Shown: positions 8,251 through 17,955, numbered from the stretch's first letter. The stretch: 64,000 nucleotides of DNA from Rhizobium acidisoli (GCF_002531755.2 NZ_CP035001.1:310001-374000), one strand, 5' to 3'. Numbers and translations are program-made. The notes: a model not told the origin generated them from the sequence alone.

Positions 8251-8906
8251 TCAGCGACATCGGCTTTTAATGGAAGCGTTGGTCGAATGAATTTGGGCGA
8301 CCTTCTCAACAATAAAGGCGTAGGCGGTTTTTCTCACTCGCCCTGCGAATATCGTCGATGTTCGCATTGGCCATCTCCTGGACTTTCGGCCATGAGACCA
8401 CCCAACGATGGTGACGTAACCAGGTTGATCGAGCTTCTCGGAGATCTGCCGGATCGCGACATCGCGGCCGAGGAGCTGCCGAACTCGCTGGGCAGCGATA
8501 TGGTGACTTCTGCTTGAACCGACTTGCCTTGCTGGCGCCGGAGGGTCGCTTTCCAAGGCGGCGACGAACTTGTAGCCTCGCCCAGCAATGCGATTTACTC
8601 CATGGAAGGATCAAGCTCGGCCAGCGAGCGTCGGAGGTTGCCGACATTGACCTTTAAGTTATGGTCGTGGACGATATAATCTGGCCAAGCATACGTGAAC
8701 AGATCGGCTTTGCTCACGACCTCGCCTGCCCGCGTTACAAGCAGGGTCAGAATGTCGAAATCTCGCCCACCGAGGCCGACGGGCTGACCCTTATAAAGGA
8801 GTGCTTGAGCTCCCGGTAGAAAACGGAAATCCCCGAACTGGAAAGCGGTTTGTTTCGACAATGCCTGGGACCCGCGATCGTGTGACACTGTGTTCTCACA
8901 ATTCAT
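8251..8906 (-). pseudogene. Winged-helix / ATPase transcriptional regulator, frameshifted and truncated
   Basis: The first 103 codons encode an OmpR/ToxR-type winged helix: FQFGDFRFLPGAQALLYKGQ, then LGGRDFDILTLLV and VHDHNLKVNVGNLRRSLAEL. After a frameshift near 8597 the expected continuation GRGYKFVAAL is in another frame. It goes on to GRDVAIRQISEKLDQPGYVT, the beginning of an AAA-type ATPase module. Just where the Walker A motif should follow (after VTIVG) homology ends. Intact relatives are about 900 residues long. Confidence 0.65.
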
Positions 8907-9146
8907 GAAAGATCGACGCTACACCGCCTACCCAGTTTTCAAGGCGTATCGCGACATGGGGACTGCACAACTGGCCTGAGATGATGGGTACCATGTCTCT
9001 TCGCAGATCCTCGAGGGTGTTGGAAGATCGTCTGGCTCGCTGAAATTCACCCAAGGCCGAAGTCGGCGCAAATCCTCGTCACCGGCATTTCGCGTTCGGA
9101 CAGGAATCCGCCGATGCGATCGTTCTATTCTTGATCCATAACTCCG

Positions 9147-9665
9147 TTATCTGCTTCCGGCGATGGGACCATGGCAGGCTAAAGCCGTCGGTTTGCCGTT
9201 TTCATGGAAGTCCGTCGGCAACTTGCCGAGTCGGAACTCACCAGAAGATCCTGCATCGGGGCATGACCGCCAGGACACGTAGACTGCATCGAAATGGTCG
9301 TAACCGGTCTGCTCGACCCGTGCGAGGCTGACCACAGGCGACGTATCGCTCGACGTCAGTGCAGTTCTGCTAACTGCGCCTCGCTGGCTTTCATCGCGCT
9401 TCATCACCACCAAAGTACATCTTGTCGATCGTGTCCCGTCCACGGATGGAGCAGTCCCTTCGGCGCGGCGAAAGTGGTCTCATGGCCGGCGTCGAGCAGC
9501 GGCTTCACCGCTGCATCAGTTCGTTGAGGTGAATCCCGTTTCGAATGCCAACCCTCAGGTCGAGGTGGTCGGACGATCAGTACGTTTACGGCATGGGCGC
9601 TTATGGTGCCGGCGCTCAGTGCAAGCGCGATACCGAGGGTGCGCAGAAGTTTCAGGGGTTTAGCT
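9147..9665 (-). pseudogene. Exported DJ-1/PfpI-family protein, broken
   Basis: Assembled across frames the minus strand gives a signal-peptide-like start (LKLLRTLGIALALSAGTISA), then VNVLIV, then SLARVEQTGYDHFDAVYV, then DFHENGKPTALACHGPIA. This is the type-1 glutamine-amidotransferase-like fold with its nucleophile-elbow cysteine in CHGP. At least two frameshifts, near 9400 and 9240, interrupt it and the C-terminal third is missing. No ATG precedes the signal sequence. A monooxygenase gene lies 45 bases upstream on the same strand. Confidence 0.6.
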
Positions 9666-9710
9666 CCGAATGTGAGAAAATGTCGTCGTGAACGAAAAGA
9701 CGGGCCCTTC

Positions 9711-10013
9711 TCAGCTGGCGACCTTGGTCAGCCGGTGCAGAGCGAAGTCAGCGAAATAATCGCCAACGCCGCTCGCCTGAAATCGCTGCATGGCGGCGCC
9801 GTGCATATGGGCACGCCATTGGTCTTCGCTTGCCCACGTTTCGACGAAGATGCGAACCCGTGCATCATCGAGCGACTGATGCAGTTCGTAGCGAAGGCAG
9901 CCGTCTTCGGCCAAGGTCTCGGCGACGAGCTTTTGCTGGGCGGCGCCAAGGGCTGCCTCCTTGCCGGGCTTTGCCGTAGTGATGGCGATGATGGTCAGAG
10001 GTATGTTTGACAT
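9711..10013 (-). CDS. Antibiotic-biosynthesis-monooxygenase-type (ABM) small protein
   Basis: The ATG at 10013 follows GAAAGG. The 100-residue product has the dimeric ferredoxin-like ABM fold: a beta strand PLTIIAITTAKPGKEAAL, then CLRYELHQSLDDARVRIFVE, then WASEDQWRAHM. Members act on quinones or protect against them, for example the YgiN group. The stop of the SDR gene lies 13 bases upstream on the same strand, so the two form an operon. A divergent LysR gene next door suggests induction by a small aromatic or electrophile, which is an inference. Confidence 0.8.
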   Translation of the reverse strand: MSNIPLTIIAITTAKPGKEAALGAAQQKLVAETLAEDGCLRYELHQSLDDARVRIFVETWASEDQWRAHMHGAAMQRFQASGVGDYFADFALHRLTKVAS

Positions 10014-10026
10014 TGCAAAACCTTTC

Positions 10027-10818
10027 TCAGGCGATGGTGTTGACGAGGCCGCCTTCGGCACGAAGGGCTGCGCCGTTAGTGGCCGATGAACGGGGGCTGG
10101 CGAGATAGGCGACGAGGTTTGCCACCTCGTCTGCTTCCACCATGCGCTGGACGATTGATGCCGAGCGGGCGGTGGCGAAGAATTCGGCCTCAATCTGCTT
10201 GATCGGAGCCGATGGATCGCTTGCCTGGCTGCGCAGGAAGGCCTCGATCCCTTCCGAGCGGGTCGGCCCCGGAAGCACGGAATTGACGGTGACATTGGTG
10301 CCACGGGTCAGTTGCGCAAGTCCGCGCGAGATCGAGAGCTGCGCCGTCTTGGTCGTCGCGTAGTGGATCATGTCCTCAGGGATAGCGAGACCTGACTCGC
10401 TCGAGATGAAGACGATACGGCCCCAGTTGCGCTCCAGCATTCCGGGAAGATAGCTCCGCGACAGGCGCACGCCGCTCATGACGTTGACGTCGAACAGATG
10501 GCTCCAGTCAGCGTCGGTGATGTCGCCGAAGGCCTTGCTCTCGTAGATGCCGAGATTGTTGACGAGAATGTCGACCGACGGTTCGGCGCTGGCGATGATC
10601 GCAGCACCTTCGGCATTGGCCGCATCTGCCAGAACGCCTGTAATCTCTGATCCACCCGATGCCTTGACGGCAGCAATCGCGCTGTCGAGCTTGGCGCGAT
10701 CTCGTCCCGTGATGATAACACGCGCGCCTTCCGTGGCGAGCGTGCGGGCGATTTCCAGGCCAATGCCGGCGGTCGCGCCGGTTACAAGTGCGGACTTTCC
10801 ATTGAGTTGCAGATCCAT
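10027..10818 (-). CDS. Short-chain dehydrogenase/reductase (SDR)
   Basis: This 263-residue classical SDR has cofactor motif TGATAGIG at 13-20 and NNLG at 87-90. The catalytic set is Ser140, Tyr153 and Lys157 in YATTK. Arg38 in TGRDRAKL favours NADP. The start at 10818 follows GGAGAG; an upstream in-frame start is not needed by the fold. It is transcribed ahead of the ABM gene and away from a LysR gene 97 bases off, so the intergenic region probably carries the regulator's site. The substrate is not predictable. Confidence 0.85.
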   Translation of the reverse strand: MDLQLNGKSALVTGATAGIGLEIARTLATEGARVIITGRDRAKLDSAIAAVKASGGSEITGVLADAANAEGAAIIASAEPSVDILVNNLGIYESKAFGDITDADWSHLFDVNVMSGVRLSRSYLPGMLERNWGRIVFISSESGLAIPEDMIHYATTKTAQLSISRGLAQLTRGTNVTVNSVLPGPTRSEGIEAFLRSQASDPSAPIKQIEAEFFATARSASIVQRMVEADEVANLVAYLASPRSSATNGAALRAEGGLVNTIA

Positions 10819-10915
10819 CTCGTCTCTCCAGATTGTTGCTGGAGGAAACCTATGATTTAAGCTCAATTCCCACTATTGCCTTCAGAAGACATGCACCTGT
10901 GAACGAGGATCATCA

Positions 10916-11836
10916 ATGCCACGCATCCTGATGGAACGCTCCGGCGAGATGGAGGTGTTTGCCCGTGTTGTTCAGGATGGGGGCTTCTCCGCCGCCGCCC
11001 GCAACCTCGACCTGACCCCATCGGCGGTCAGCAAATTGATCGCACGCCTGGAGATGAGGCTTGGCACGCGCCTTCTTGTGCGGACGACCCGTGCCCTGAC
11101 GCTGACCGAAGAGGGTGAGGCCTATCACCATGCGGCACTGCGGATTCTGCAGGAGCTGAACGATGCCGATCAGGAGGCGGCGGGTGGTGCGGTCCGCGGG
11201 CGGTTGCGGATCAATACGACGATACCGTTCGGCACGATGTTCGTCGCCCCCGCGATACCGGAATTCGTTGCGCGCAATCCCGGTCTGATCGTCGATCTTT
11301 CCTTTACCGATGGGATTGTCGACCTTGTGGCGGATAAGACCGACGTCGCCATCCGCATGGGCAACCTGCCGGACAGCGGGCTGATCGCGCGCAAGCTCGG
11401 ACAGAGCCGGCGCGTGGTCTGCGCTTCACCCGACTATCTGGCGCGCAGGGGTTCGCCTGAAACACCGGCGGATCTTGCGTATCACGACTGCCTGACGTTC
11501 AATTTCCGGCGCGCAAGGCCGTCTTGGCCGTTTCGTGACCATGAGCGGGACATCGCGCAACCGGTGAAAGGCACGATCGTCGTCAACAACGGCGAGACGA
11601 TGAAGCAGATGGCGTTGGATGGCGCCGGCGTCGCCAGAGTGGGGCTGTTCCATGTGGCGGACGAGATTGCGGCGGGGCAGTTGATCGCACTGCTCGAAGG
11701 CTACAATCCGGGCGACCTGGAACTGGTCCATGCCATCTATGTTGGCGGCGGTCCCCTGCCCCACCGCGTCCGTGCCTTCATCGAACATATGGTTATGACA
11801 TTGCGTGATTCACCACTGCTGAATGGCACGTCCTGA
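10916..11836 (+). CDS. LysR-family transcriptional regulator
   Basis: This 306-residue regulator has the usual LysR layout. The N-terminal winged helix covers about residues 12-70 (EVFARVVQDGGFSAAARNLD, then SAVSKLIARLE). A linker helix is followed by the substrate-binding domain with DVAIRMGNLPDSGLIARKLG. It is transcribed divergently from the SDR-ABM operon, the normal arrangement for a LysR protein controlling its neighbour. The ligand is unknown. Confidence 0.85.
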   Translation: MPRILMERSGEMEVFARVVQDGGFSAAARNLDLTPSAVSKLIARLEMRLGTRLLVRTTRALTLTEEGEAYHHAALRILQELNDADQEAAGGAVRGRLRINTTIPFGTMFVAPAIPEFVARNPGLIVDLSFTDGIVDLVADKTDVAIRMGNLPDSGLIARKLGQSRRVVCASPDYLARRGSPETPADLAYHDCLTFNFRRARPSWPFRDHERDIAQPVKGTIVVNNGETMKQMALDGAGVARVGLFHVADEIAAGQLIALLEGYNPGDLELVHAIYVGGGPLPHRVRAFIEHMVMTLRDSPLLNGTS

Positions 11837-12370
11837 CCCGGAGAAATGGACGAAAGGCGAGCTTCCACACGCTCCATCCTTCTTCATCGGCTACGATGCT
11901 CGCGGTATTCACGGAAACGGCGGCCCGGCCGTTCTCACGCGAGAAGGCAAATGGTTCGCACACCCAAGACAACCAACGGAACCCCAGCTCCTGAACTATT
12001 CGAGGCGGAACGGGCGCTTCACAGTCGCTGATCGAACCGTGCAATCAGAATTCGCTTAACAGCAGCAAGATTGCAAAAATCATTCACAAGTTGAATTGCA
12101 TGCCACCCCGGCTAGTCCAAATAGAGGACCTAATTCAAGGCACCGGAGAGGAACCCCACCTGATTTGAAATCGGATCACGCAGCAACGGGATCAAGCGAA
12201 CATCAAGAGCAACGGACCAGCCGACGGATTTCACCTGGTGGCAATCACAAGCGGTTGATTCGCCGAGCAAGCCAACCGCGGCCTGTGCGACTACAACTGC
12301 AAACGCCTCAGGCACTTAAGGGCGGGCGTGAGCCCGGCTCTGTGATCAGGCATGAAGTGGCGCGCACGTT
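11837..12370. other. Gap between the LysR gene and the EF-G-like gene
   Basis: Short frames on both strands (for example 11793-12044 minus and 11823-12059 plus) are open but mutually overlapping and have no family match. I see no clear gene. Confidence 0.4.
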
Positions 12371-14332
12371 TCAGTGTGCGGTGCCCGGTTTCTCCTTTGC
12401 CCTCACAATCGCATCCGCTTCCTTGCCGTATAGCTCCTCGAAGTGATCGAAGGTCTTGGAGAAATAACCAATGCCCTGCGTCGCCGAACGCAGCGCCCGC
12501 GCCAGATCTTCAAGTGCGCTGCCTGGAACGAGCGCCCGGAAGATGTCCCATCCCTTGGCGGTTTCATCACGGTCGAAGCCGAGAACCTGACCGTTGAGAG
12601 CGGCGACGATCTGGATAAGGCTGCCCGAATAGACCGACGGGATGTGGAAGTCCGTGCGAAAGACCGGCTGCATCAAGACGGTCGATCCTTCGGAAAGCGC
12701 CTGTCGCACCCCCATTTTCGACGCAGTCCGGAAGGCGTGTTCCGAACTGTCGACGGTATGGTGCTGACCATCTAACAGCGTTACGCCGACATCGATGACT
12801 TCGAAGCCTAGCGGCCCCTTCTCCATCGCTTCGCGCGCGCCCGCTTCGACGGCGGGGATGTAATTGCGCGGAACGGCGCCGCCCTTGATGGTTTCGCCGA
12901 AGCTGAAGCCCTGGCCGCGCTCGTTGGGGTGAATGCTCAGCTTCACATCCGCGAATTGCCCCGCACCACCGGTCTGTTTGCGATGGCGGTAATGAACCTC
13001 CGATGGTTTCGCGATCGTTTCACGGTAGATCGGGCTGGGCGTTCGGTCGGTCACGGAGATGTGAAAGACATCGGACAGCGTTCGGCAGAGATCACGCAGA
13101 TGGACCGGCCCTTGGGCGCGGACGAGTTGAGCGCCGGTGCCTTCCTCCTGCAAGACTTTCAGACCGCGATCCGCCTCGGAAAGTTTCGCCAGCGTTTCGG
13201 AAAGTTTGTTTTCATCGCGCTCGCTGCCTGGAACCAGGATCCTTTCGAGCATCGGCGTGGGTGGTTCCGTCCAATCAGGCGGGGCAACCACCGCGCCGGA
13301 GGTCAACAGCGAAGGAACGGGCAGGTGGTCGGACTTGACCGCCGCGAAGACATCCCCCGGCGCGGGCAGAACCCCCGAATTGGACCGGCCGTTTGCGAGA
13401 TTTTGGACGGCGCCGAGGCTGGAGCCGCCCAGTGATGCGCCTTGCCGCAGCCCCTCGCCAAGTGCGCGCACGAGCACCGTCTTGCCGACATTCTGGCGAT
13501 AATAGGCATGGAAGCTCACGGCCGCCAGCTTGCCTTCCTCGACAGTTCCTGTATGAGCGAGACGCTGCCGAAGAACGCCTACCGGCGGGGCCTCGTGGCG
13601 CAGCGCCTTCATCAGCCTCATCATGCCGCTGCCGTGACTTGCAGCACCGATCAGGACCGGGATAATTCTGTTTTCCCTGAGAATGCGCGATGAGATGGCA
13701 TAGAGCGCGTCGCTGGATGGCTCACGGTCCTCGATCAGTTCCTCGAGAAGCCAGTCATCAAATTCGGACAGGTGTTCCAGGAGCTCGGTGCGCGCTTCGT
13801 GCTCGCGTTCCGCAGTGTTTTCGGGGATGGCGATCAGCGCCGAAGGCTGGCCTTCCCGGTATCGCCACGCCCGTTCCGAAATCAGATCGCAACTGCCAAT
13901 GATCCTGTCCCCCTCGCGGATCGGGATCTGGCGAAGCAAAAGGGTGTGGTTGGCGTAGTCTTGAAGCGCGGCGATCACGTCCCTCAACCGCCCTCTAGGT
14001 TCGTCCATCCGGTTGACGAAGAGGATGCAAGGCGTCCCCGAGGCCTCGAGGATCCTGAGATAGGGCGCGGCGAGCACAGCCTCCTCGGGTGCCGATGAAA
14101 CGCACAGGATGCAGGCGTCGCTGGCAAGAAGCGCATGCTGCGCGTGCGCCAACGCTTCGTTGGGTCCTGGCGCATCCAGTGCACACCACGCCTCGTTCCC
14201 GAAGCTGAACTCCGTAAGGTTCAATCCATAAGGGGAGCCGGATTTTCGCGGCGTTCCCTCCAGGGAGGCGAGCTTTTCCACGACTGTCGATTTTCCGGTC
14301 TGCGAAGGTCCAAGCACGGTAAAGCAGCGCAT
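12371..14332 (-). CDS. Elongation factor G-like GTPase paralogue
   Basis: The start at 14332 has GGAGGA at ideal spacing, giving 653 residues; several earlier ATGs in frame lack that spacing. Motifs include a P-loop (GPSQTGKS at about 8-15), LDAPG replacing the switch-II DTPGH, and the guanine motif NRMD in place of NKMD. EF-G-like domains II to V follow (GGAGQFADVKLSIHPNERG near 455, then SVYSGSLIQIVAALNGQVLG). Full EF-G is about 700 residues; this shorter version lacks a normal effector loop and His in switch II. It belongs to the accessory EF-G group of alphaproteobacteria, whose role is not settled. It stands alone. Confidence 0.8.
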   Translation of the reverse strand: MRCFTVLGPSQTGKSTVVEKLASLEGTPRKSGSPYGLNLTEFSFGNEAWCALDAPGPNEALAHAQHALLASDACILCVSSAPEEAVLAAPYLRILEASGTPCILFVNRMDEPRGRLRDVIAALQDYANHTLLLRQIPIREGDRIIGSCDLISERAWRYREGQPSALIAIPENTAEREHEARTELLEHLSEFDDWLLEELIEDREPSSDALYAISSRILRENRIIPVLIGAASHGSGMMRLMKALRHEAPPVGVLRQRLAHTGTVEEGKLAAVSFHAYYRQNVGKTVLVRALGEGLRQGASLGGSSLGAVQNLANGRSNSGVLPAPGDVFAAVKSDHLPVPSLLTSGAVVAPPDWTEPPTPMLERILVPGSERDENKLSETLAKLSEADRGLKVLQEEGTGAQLVRAQGPVHLRDLCRTLSDVFHISVTDRTPSPIYRETIAKPSEVHYRHRKQTGGAGQFADVKLSIHPNERGQGFSFGETIKGGAVPRNYIPAVEAGAREAMEKGPLGFEVIDVGVTLLDGQHHTVDSSEHAFRTASKMGVRQALSEGSTVLMQPVFRTDFHIPSVYSGSLIQIVAALNGQVLGFDRDETAKGWDIFRALVPGSALEDLARALRSATQGIGYFSKTFDHFEELYGKEADAIVRAKEKPGTAH

Positions 14333-14829
14333 CGGCATTCCTCCAACTGCCATGACACAATTTTCAGCCATCATAGGATGCCCTGAACCGGTGCAAGGCG
14401 CCAGAGGTGTTCAGTTTCACAACGCTTTGACCTGGACTGAGATTTGAGGGCCGATCTACTCAGTGGCTGAGAACGCAGTGACGAATTTGCGATATCGACG
14501 TCTACGCAGGATCGCGAAAGTTGGGTGAATCGATTGCGGAGCCGTCGCCGCTCTCGCCGGACCGTCTGCGTGTGGCAACGGACCATTTTAGGGACAGCCG
14601 CTTTATAGCAGCACAGAGTTCTCCGAGTGGGCAGAGTTCTCCCGTTCTAAGCACCAAGCCTGAATTCGCCGGTGTAATGAACTTTTATCTGCCGCTTCGA
14701 TGACGAATTGCCCCACAAGTCCGTCCGAGCATCGGTATTATCTTGTGCAAGAGCTCCCAGTGATCCGACAGACGATTAACTTGATATATCGCATCGATCT
14801 GCAGCAGCTGCCGAAAAGATCGCCTCCCG
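14333..14829. other. Gap without recognisable genes
   Basis: No frame here has both a ribosome site and a protein signature. The region runs into a DUF2493 remnant. Confidence 0.4.
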
Positions 14830-15045
14830 CTGGCCGATCGCCGCAAGGTGCCGCGGGTCGGATTTGCCCCAGACTGGACGAAACACGCCAAGGCCGCGCC
14901 GTTCAAGCATAACGATCAGCTGCGGGACATCCTGCCTATCGGTGTGATGCACGTCCCGGGCACCGGCAGGGAAATCTCGCCGACAAGGCGAAGAAGCTCG
15001 GTATCCCTGTCTGGGAGTTCGGAACAGGGGGCGCGTGAGCGCCTC
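14830..15045 (+). pseudogene. DUF2493-domain protein fragment
   Basis: The plus strand reads RVGFAPDWTKHAKAAPFKHN, then DQLRDILPIGVMHVPGTG, then, after a small deletion, NLADKAKKLGIPVWEFG. This matches the C-terminal Toprim-like part of DUF2493 proteins, which are common on rhizobial plasmids next to replication or transfer genes. Only about 70 residues of a roughly 300-residue protein remain. Confidence 0.5.
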
Positions 15046-15474
15046 CCACTTCTAGGGTGCGCTGCAGAACCTTCAGGATCAATGTGAGGTTGGCAATCCG
15101 CTCGTTGGCGCTCTTCTCCACCGCCTCCAGCCGGGCGATCTCAGCTTCAGCGGCCTTCAGTCGACAAGCTCCAGCAGAAATTTTCGAAGCTCTCCGATGC
15201 AAGCGGCCCCTGGGGCAACCCGCCGACGCCGAGGCGGACACCGATCTGATCTCGATGCTTTCCGAAGCGCATGCGCGCCGAATGGAGGCCGGGCTCATCT
15301 GGCACAAACGCGATGCCGCCAACACTGCTCACGGTTTAGCAACTCGTGCTCAAGGTGCTGGCCCCGCCCGCAGGTTTTCTACGGGATCCGCAGATGCAGA
15401 AATCCCGCATTCCGAAGACGCTCTGAACCCTGTCGGTTCTGGGGCGTTAAGCCCAAAGCATCAAGAATCGGGAG
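15046..15474. other. Gap with undefined relic sequence
   Basis: Minus-strand frames show a short coiled-coil-like segment (LKAAEAEIARLEAVEKSANE), but the flanking sequence does not define a family. No start or stop logic supports a gene. Confidence 0.35.
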
Positions 15475-15480
15475 ATGAGC

Positions 15481-15942
15481 ATGACCAAACCCAAGCTCAT
15501 GGGCTTGAACCATGTCGCGCTCGAGGTCGATGATGTCGACGCGGCGTTCGAATTCTATGGCAAGGTCTTTAATTTCCAGCTCCGCGGAAGCCACCGCGAT
15601 GATAGCGGCGTCCTGCAGATGGCTTTCGTGGACATGGGGGACCAGTTCCTCGCGTTGAGCCGCGGCAGAACGCAAGAGCGCCACACAAACCGTCATTTTG
15701 GCTTGGTCGTGAACGACAGATCGATCGTCATGGACCTTGCCACCGCGGCTGGCGCGACGGTTCCGGAGGGCCGGCCGTTCAATTTTCTCGACCTTTGGGG
15801 AAACCATCTCGAAATCGTCGAGTACCGCGATATCCAGTTCCAAGTCGGCCGCCGTGCTCAAGGCGCTGGGCATCGCCGCCGACAAGACCGAGACCGAGAC
15901 CGAGACCGCGATGGAAGAGATGCGGAAGAAAGGAATTTGTAA
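15481..15942 (+). pseudogene. VOC (glyoxalase-fold) protein with a C-terminal frameshift
   Basis: The start at 15481 has GGGAG upstream. Residues 1-120 form a full VOC domain: GLNHVALEVDDVDAAFEFYG, FVDMGDQFLALSRG and LDLWGNHLEIVEYRD with metal-ligand candidates His9 and Glu118. At about 15841 two bases seem missing: the expected tail SKSAAVLKALGIAADKT lies in the next frame. As read, the protein ends in an Arg/Asp-rich artefact tail. Its stop overlaps the next start as TAATG. Function may survive, since the domain core is intact. Confidence 0.6.
15887..15904 (+). repeat. Hexanucleotide tandem repeat (ACCGAG x3)
   Basis: Three perfect ACCGAG units followed by a near-unit ACCGCG lie in the tail of the VOC gene. 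Six-base units do not change frame, but such tracts can vary in number between strains. Confidence 0.7.
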
Positions 15943-16274
15943 TGCCGAAATATCTCACGATCGGATATGGCGATCAGATCGGATATGATCGCACCGCTCC
16001 AGCACTCCGCGATGCGGCGCACGCTCACGACCAGCAACTGCGGGATCGAGGTGCGATCATGGGTATAGCCGGATCGCCGGTCCAGGTCCGAAACCACGAT
16101 GGCGTAAAGGTGGAAATTTCTAAGGGTTCGTTCCTGACGGCCGCATTGCCATTGGCCGGTTTCGCATTGATTGAAGCTGAAAGCCTGGAAGAAGCCATCG
16201 AGATAGTTTCGAAGGCGCCATGCGCGGTCGCCCAGGGTGTCGTCGAAGTCTGGCCTCTGGAGCAGGCTCAATGA
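15942..16274 (+). CDS. YCII-related (DGPF-like) domain protein
   Basis: This 110-residue protein has the small alpha/beta YCII fold: MPKYLTIGYGDQIGYDR, an RDRGAIMGIAGSPVQVRNHD core, and FALIEAESLEEAIEIVSKAP followed by GVVEVWPLE. Proteins of this group often accompany ECF sigma factors or detoxification genes. It is embedded in a coupled cluster: a TAATG junction with the VOC gene upstream and an ATGA junction with the NmrA-like gene downstream. Its role is therefore probably shared with theirs. No enzyme activity can be assigned. Confidence 0.75.
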   Translation: MPKYLTIGYGDQIGYDRTAPALRDAAHAHDQQLRDRGAIMGIAGSPVQVRNHDGVKVEISKGSFLTAALPLAGFALIEAESLEEAIEIVSKAPCAVAQGVVEVWPLEQAQ

Positions 16275-17149
16275 CCAGGGCGGATGCTTTCATCGTTCTT
16301 GGCGCAACCGGCCATATCGGATCGGTAGTCGCCCGGACACTTCTTCGAGACGGGCATCAGATTGTCGCGGTCGTACACGACGAGGCGAAGGCCGCGGGTC
16401 TCAAATCCCTGGGAGCCGAGATCGCCATTGTCGATCTTGGCGACCCGCAAGCTCTGCGCGCCACACTGCGTCGCGGCCGCCGAGCATTTCTCCTGAATCC
16501 TCCAGCGCCCGTTACTACTGACACAAACGCCGGGGAAACCCGGACGGCAACCAGCATTGCCGAGGCGGTCGGCGGCGCGGGCCTGGAGAAAGTCATGGTG
16601 GAGTCCACCTACGGCGCACAGCCCGGCGACGCGATCGGCGATCTCTCGGTTCTGTGGAATTTCGAGAGAGCCGTCGGCGCCGCCGCGATTCCGGCTGCCA
16701 TCAACCGCGGCGCATATTACTACACCAACCTCGACATGCTCCCCGACGAGGCTCGGCAAGGCTCGATTACGACGATGTTCCCGGCGCAGCTGAAGATACC
16801 GATGGTGGCTCCGGCCGACCTCGGTTTGGCCGCAGCAAGACGGTTGGCCAGTCCGCTCGACGACGTCGGGATAAGGTACGTCGAAGGACCGGAAGCATAC
16901 TCGTTCGACGAGGTCGCGGCTGCGTTCGCCGAAATACTCGGGCATGCGGTGACCGTCCGAACGATCAAGCGGAGCGAGTGGGAAGCGAGCTTCATGAAGG
17001 CGGGCTTTTCAGAACGTGCGGCTCATGCCTACGCGCGGATGACGGAGGTATCCCTGGCCGGCTTTGACATGCCTGAAAATCCGATCCGCGGAGCGATAGA
17101 CCTGCGAGATTATATCTCAACATTGGTGAAGGAGAAGTCGGCGGGATAG
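16271..17149 (+). CDS. NmrA-like NAD(P)-binding protein
   Basis: This 292-residue atypical SDR starts in an ATGA overlap. The Rossmann motif is GATGHIG at about residues 9-15. Further marks are VMVESTYGAQPGD and a C-terminal GPEAYSFDEVAAAFAEILG typical of NmrA/HSCARG proteins, which sense NAD(P) redox state or reduce quinones. No classical YxxxK catalytic pair stands out. The tight coupling to the YCII and VOC genes suggests one detoxification or sensing unit. Confidence 0.8.
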   Translation: MTRADAFIVLGATGHIGSVVARTLLRDGHQIVAVVHDEAKAAGLKSLGAEIAIVDLGDPQALRATLRRGRRAFLLNPPAPVTTDTNAGETRTATSIAEAVGGAGLEKVMVESTYGAQPGDAIGDLSVLWNFERAVGAAAIPAAINRGAYYYTNLDMLPDEARQGSITTMFPAQLKIPMVAPADLGLAAARRLASPLDDVGIRYVEGPEAYSFDEVAAAFAEILGHAVTVRTIKRSEWEASFMKAGFSERAAHAYARMTEVSLAGFDMPENPIRGAIDLRDYISTLVKEKSAG

Positions 17150-17261
17150 CACCTCTCAATTTGAGGTTTGCGCCAGAAAGGCCATGCCGCCGTCATCACA
17201 AACCATTTGGAACGGACTGTCCCATTTCTCATTTGAGCCCGATTTGGAAGGAGCAATGTAA

Positions 17262-17618
17262 ATGCGAATCCAAGGAATCTACGCCGCGCTTGCAACGGCA
17301 AGCATCGATCTTGCGGAAAAATTCTATACCCAAATTTTCGACCGCGAACCTGATGATCGTCCGATGGATGGTTTGATCCAATGGCGCAACGTCGCAGGCG
17401 CAAATATTCAAATCTTCCATGACAAGGAGAATGCGGGCTCCGGTAGACTGACAATTGTGGTGCCGAAACTGGAAAATGCCCGAAAATCGCTCGATGAATT
17501 AGGCATGAAGCTCACAAGTGAATTGGAGGGTGACTACGGAAGGATCGCCCAGTTAACAGACCCTGACGGAAATCGCATCACTCTTGCAGAGCCTCCCTCA
17601 AGGCCCTTCAGTACATAG
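17262..17618 (+). CDS. VOC-family (glyoxalase/bleomycin-resistance) protein
   Basis: The ATG at 17262 has GGAG upstream. The 118-residue protein is a single compact VOC domain: IYAALATASIDLAEKFYTQI, IQWRNVAGANIQIFHDKENAG, and a LTDPDGNRITLAEPP end. Metal binding is not certain because the N-terminal His is replaced by Ala (YAALATAS). It follows the NmrA-like gene on the same strand after 112 bases and may be part of the same unit. Confidence 0.75.
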   Translation: MRIQGIYAALATASIDLAEKFYTQIFDREPDDRPMDGLIQWRNVAGANIQIFHDKENAGSGRLTIVVPKLENARKSLDELGMKLTSELEGDYGRIAQLTDPDGNRITLAEPPSRPFST

Positions 17619-17637
17619 AGCCGGCGAAGGGCGAGCC

Positions 17638-17955
17638 ATGTCGCAACCGCCCGACAGAAGCGGTCCGCTCCAATTCGGCGAAGAGGAAAAGGCTGGGTGC
17701 CTCTCGCGCGTCCTCACCGTCACGACAGGTGAGGCAACAGCGCATTCTGGACTTGATCTCAGACGGCTGCTGAGCTTTCAGAGGACGGCTATCCTTCGCC
17801 GCGAAGAGGGGTGTAGACGGGCTCGCCATTCGGGGAGCGAACGACATCACCGAGCACTATTGCTGCGTCGCCGGATGCGCGAAATGAGGAAGCTTCGGCT
17901 TTTCCCAATCGAAGACGGTTGAAACGCGCTGGTGGTGCTTCGAGCATTATCCCTG
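17638..17955 (+). pseudogene. Decayed copy of the module-A Cys-rich gene
   Basis: The frame opens MSQPPDRSG and soon degenerates. Downstream, in another frame, the sequence reads EHYCCVAGCAK, a stop, then ETRWWCFEHYP. This matches HYCEQEGCGEW and TRWWCFGHFP in the intact gene at 2597. At least one nonsense and one frameshift mutation are present. It precedes a thermonuclease-like 5' fragment, exactly as in module A. Confidence 0.6.

Noticed and set aside
8287..8517. Plus-strand small ORF near 8.3 kb
   Set aside because: It is the antisense of the winged-helix/ATPase pseudogene.
15858..16271. Minus-strand frame with Ser-Arg repeats
   Set aside because: The repeat is the reverse of the ACCGAG tandem repeat; the plus-strand YCII gene explains the region.
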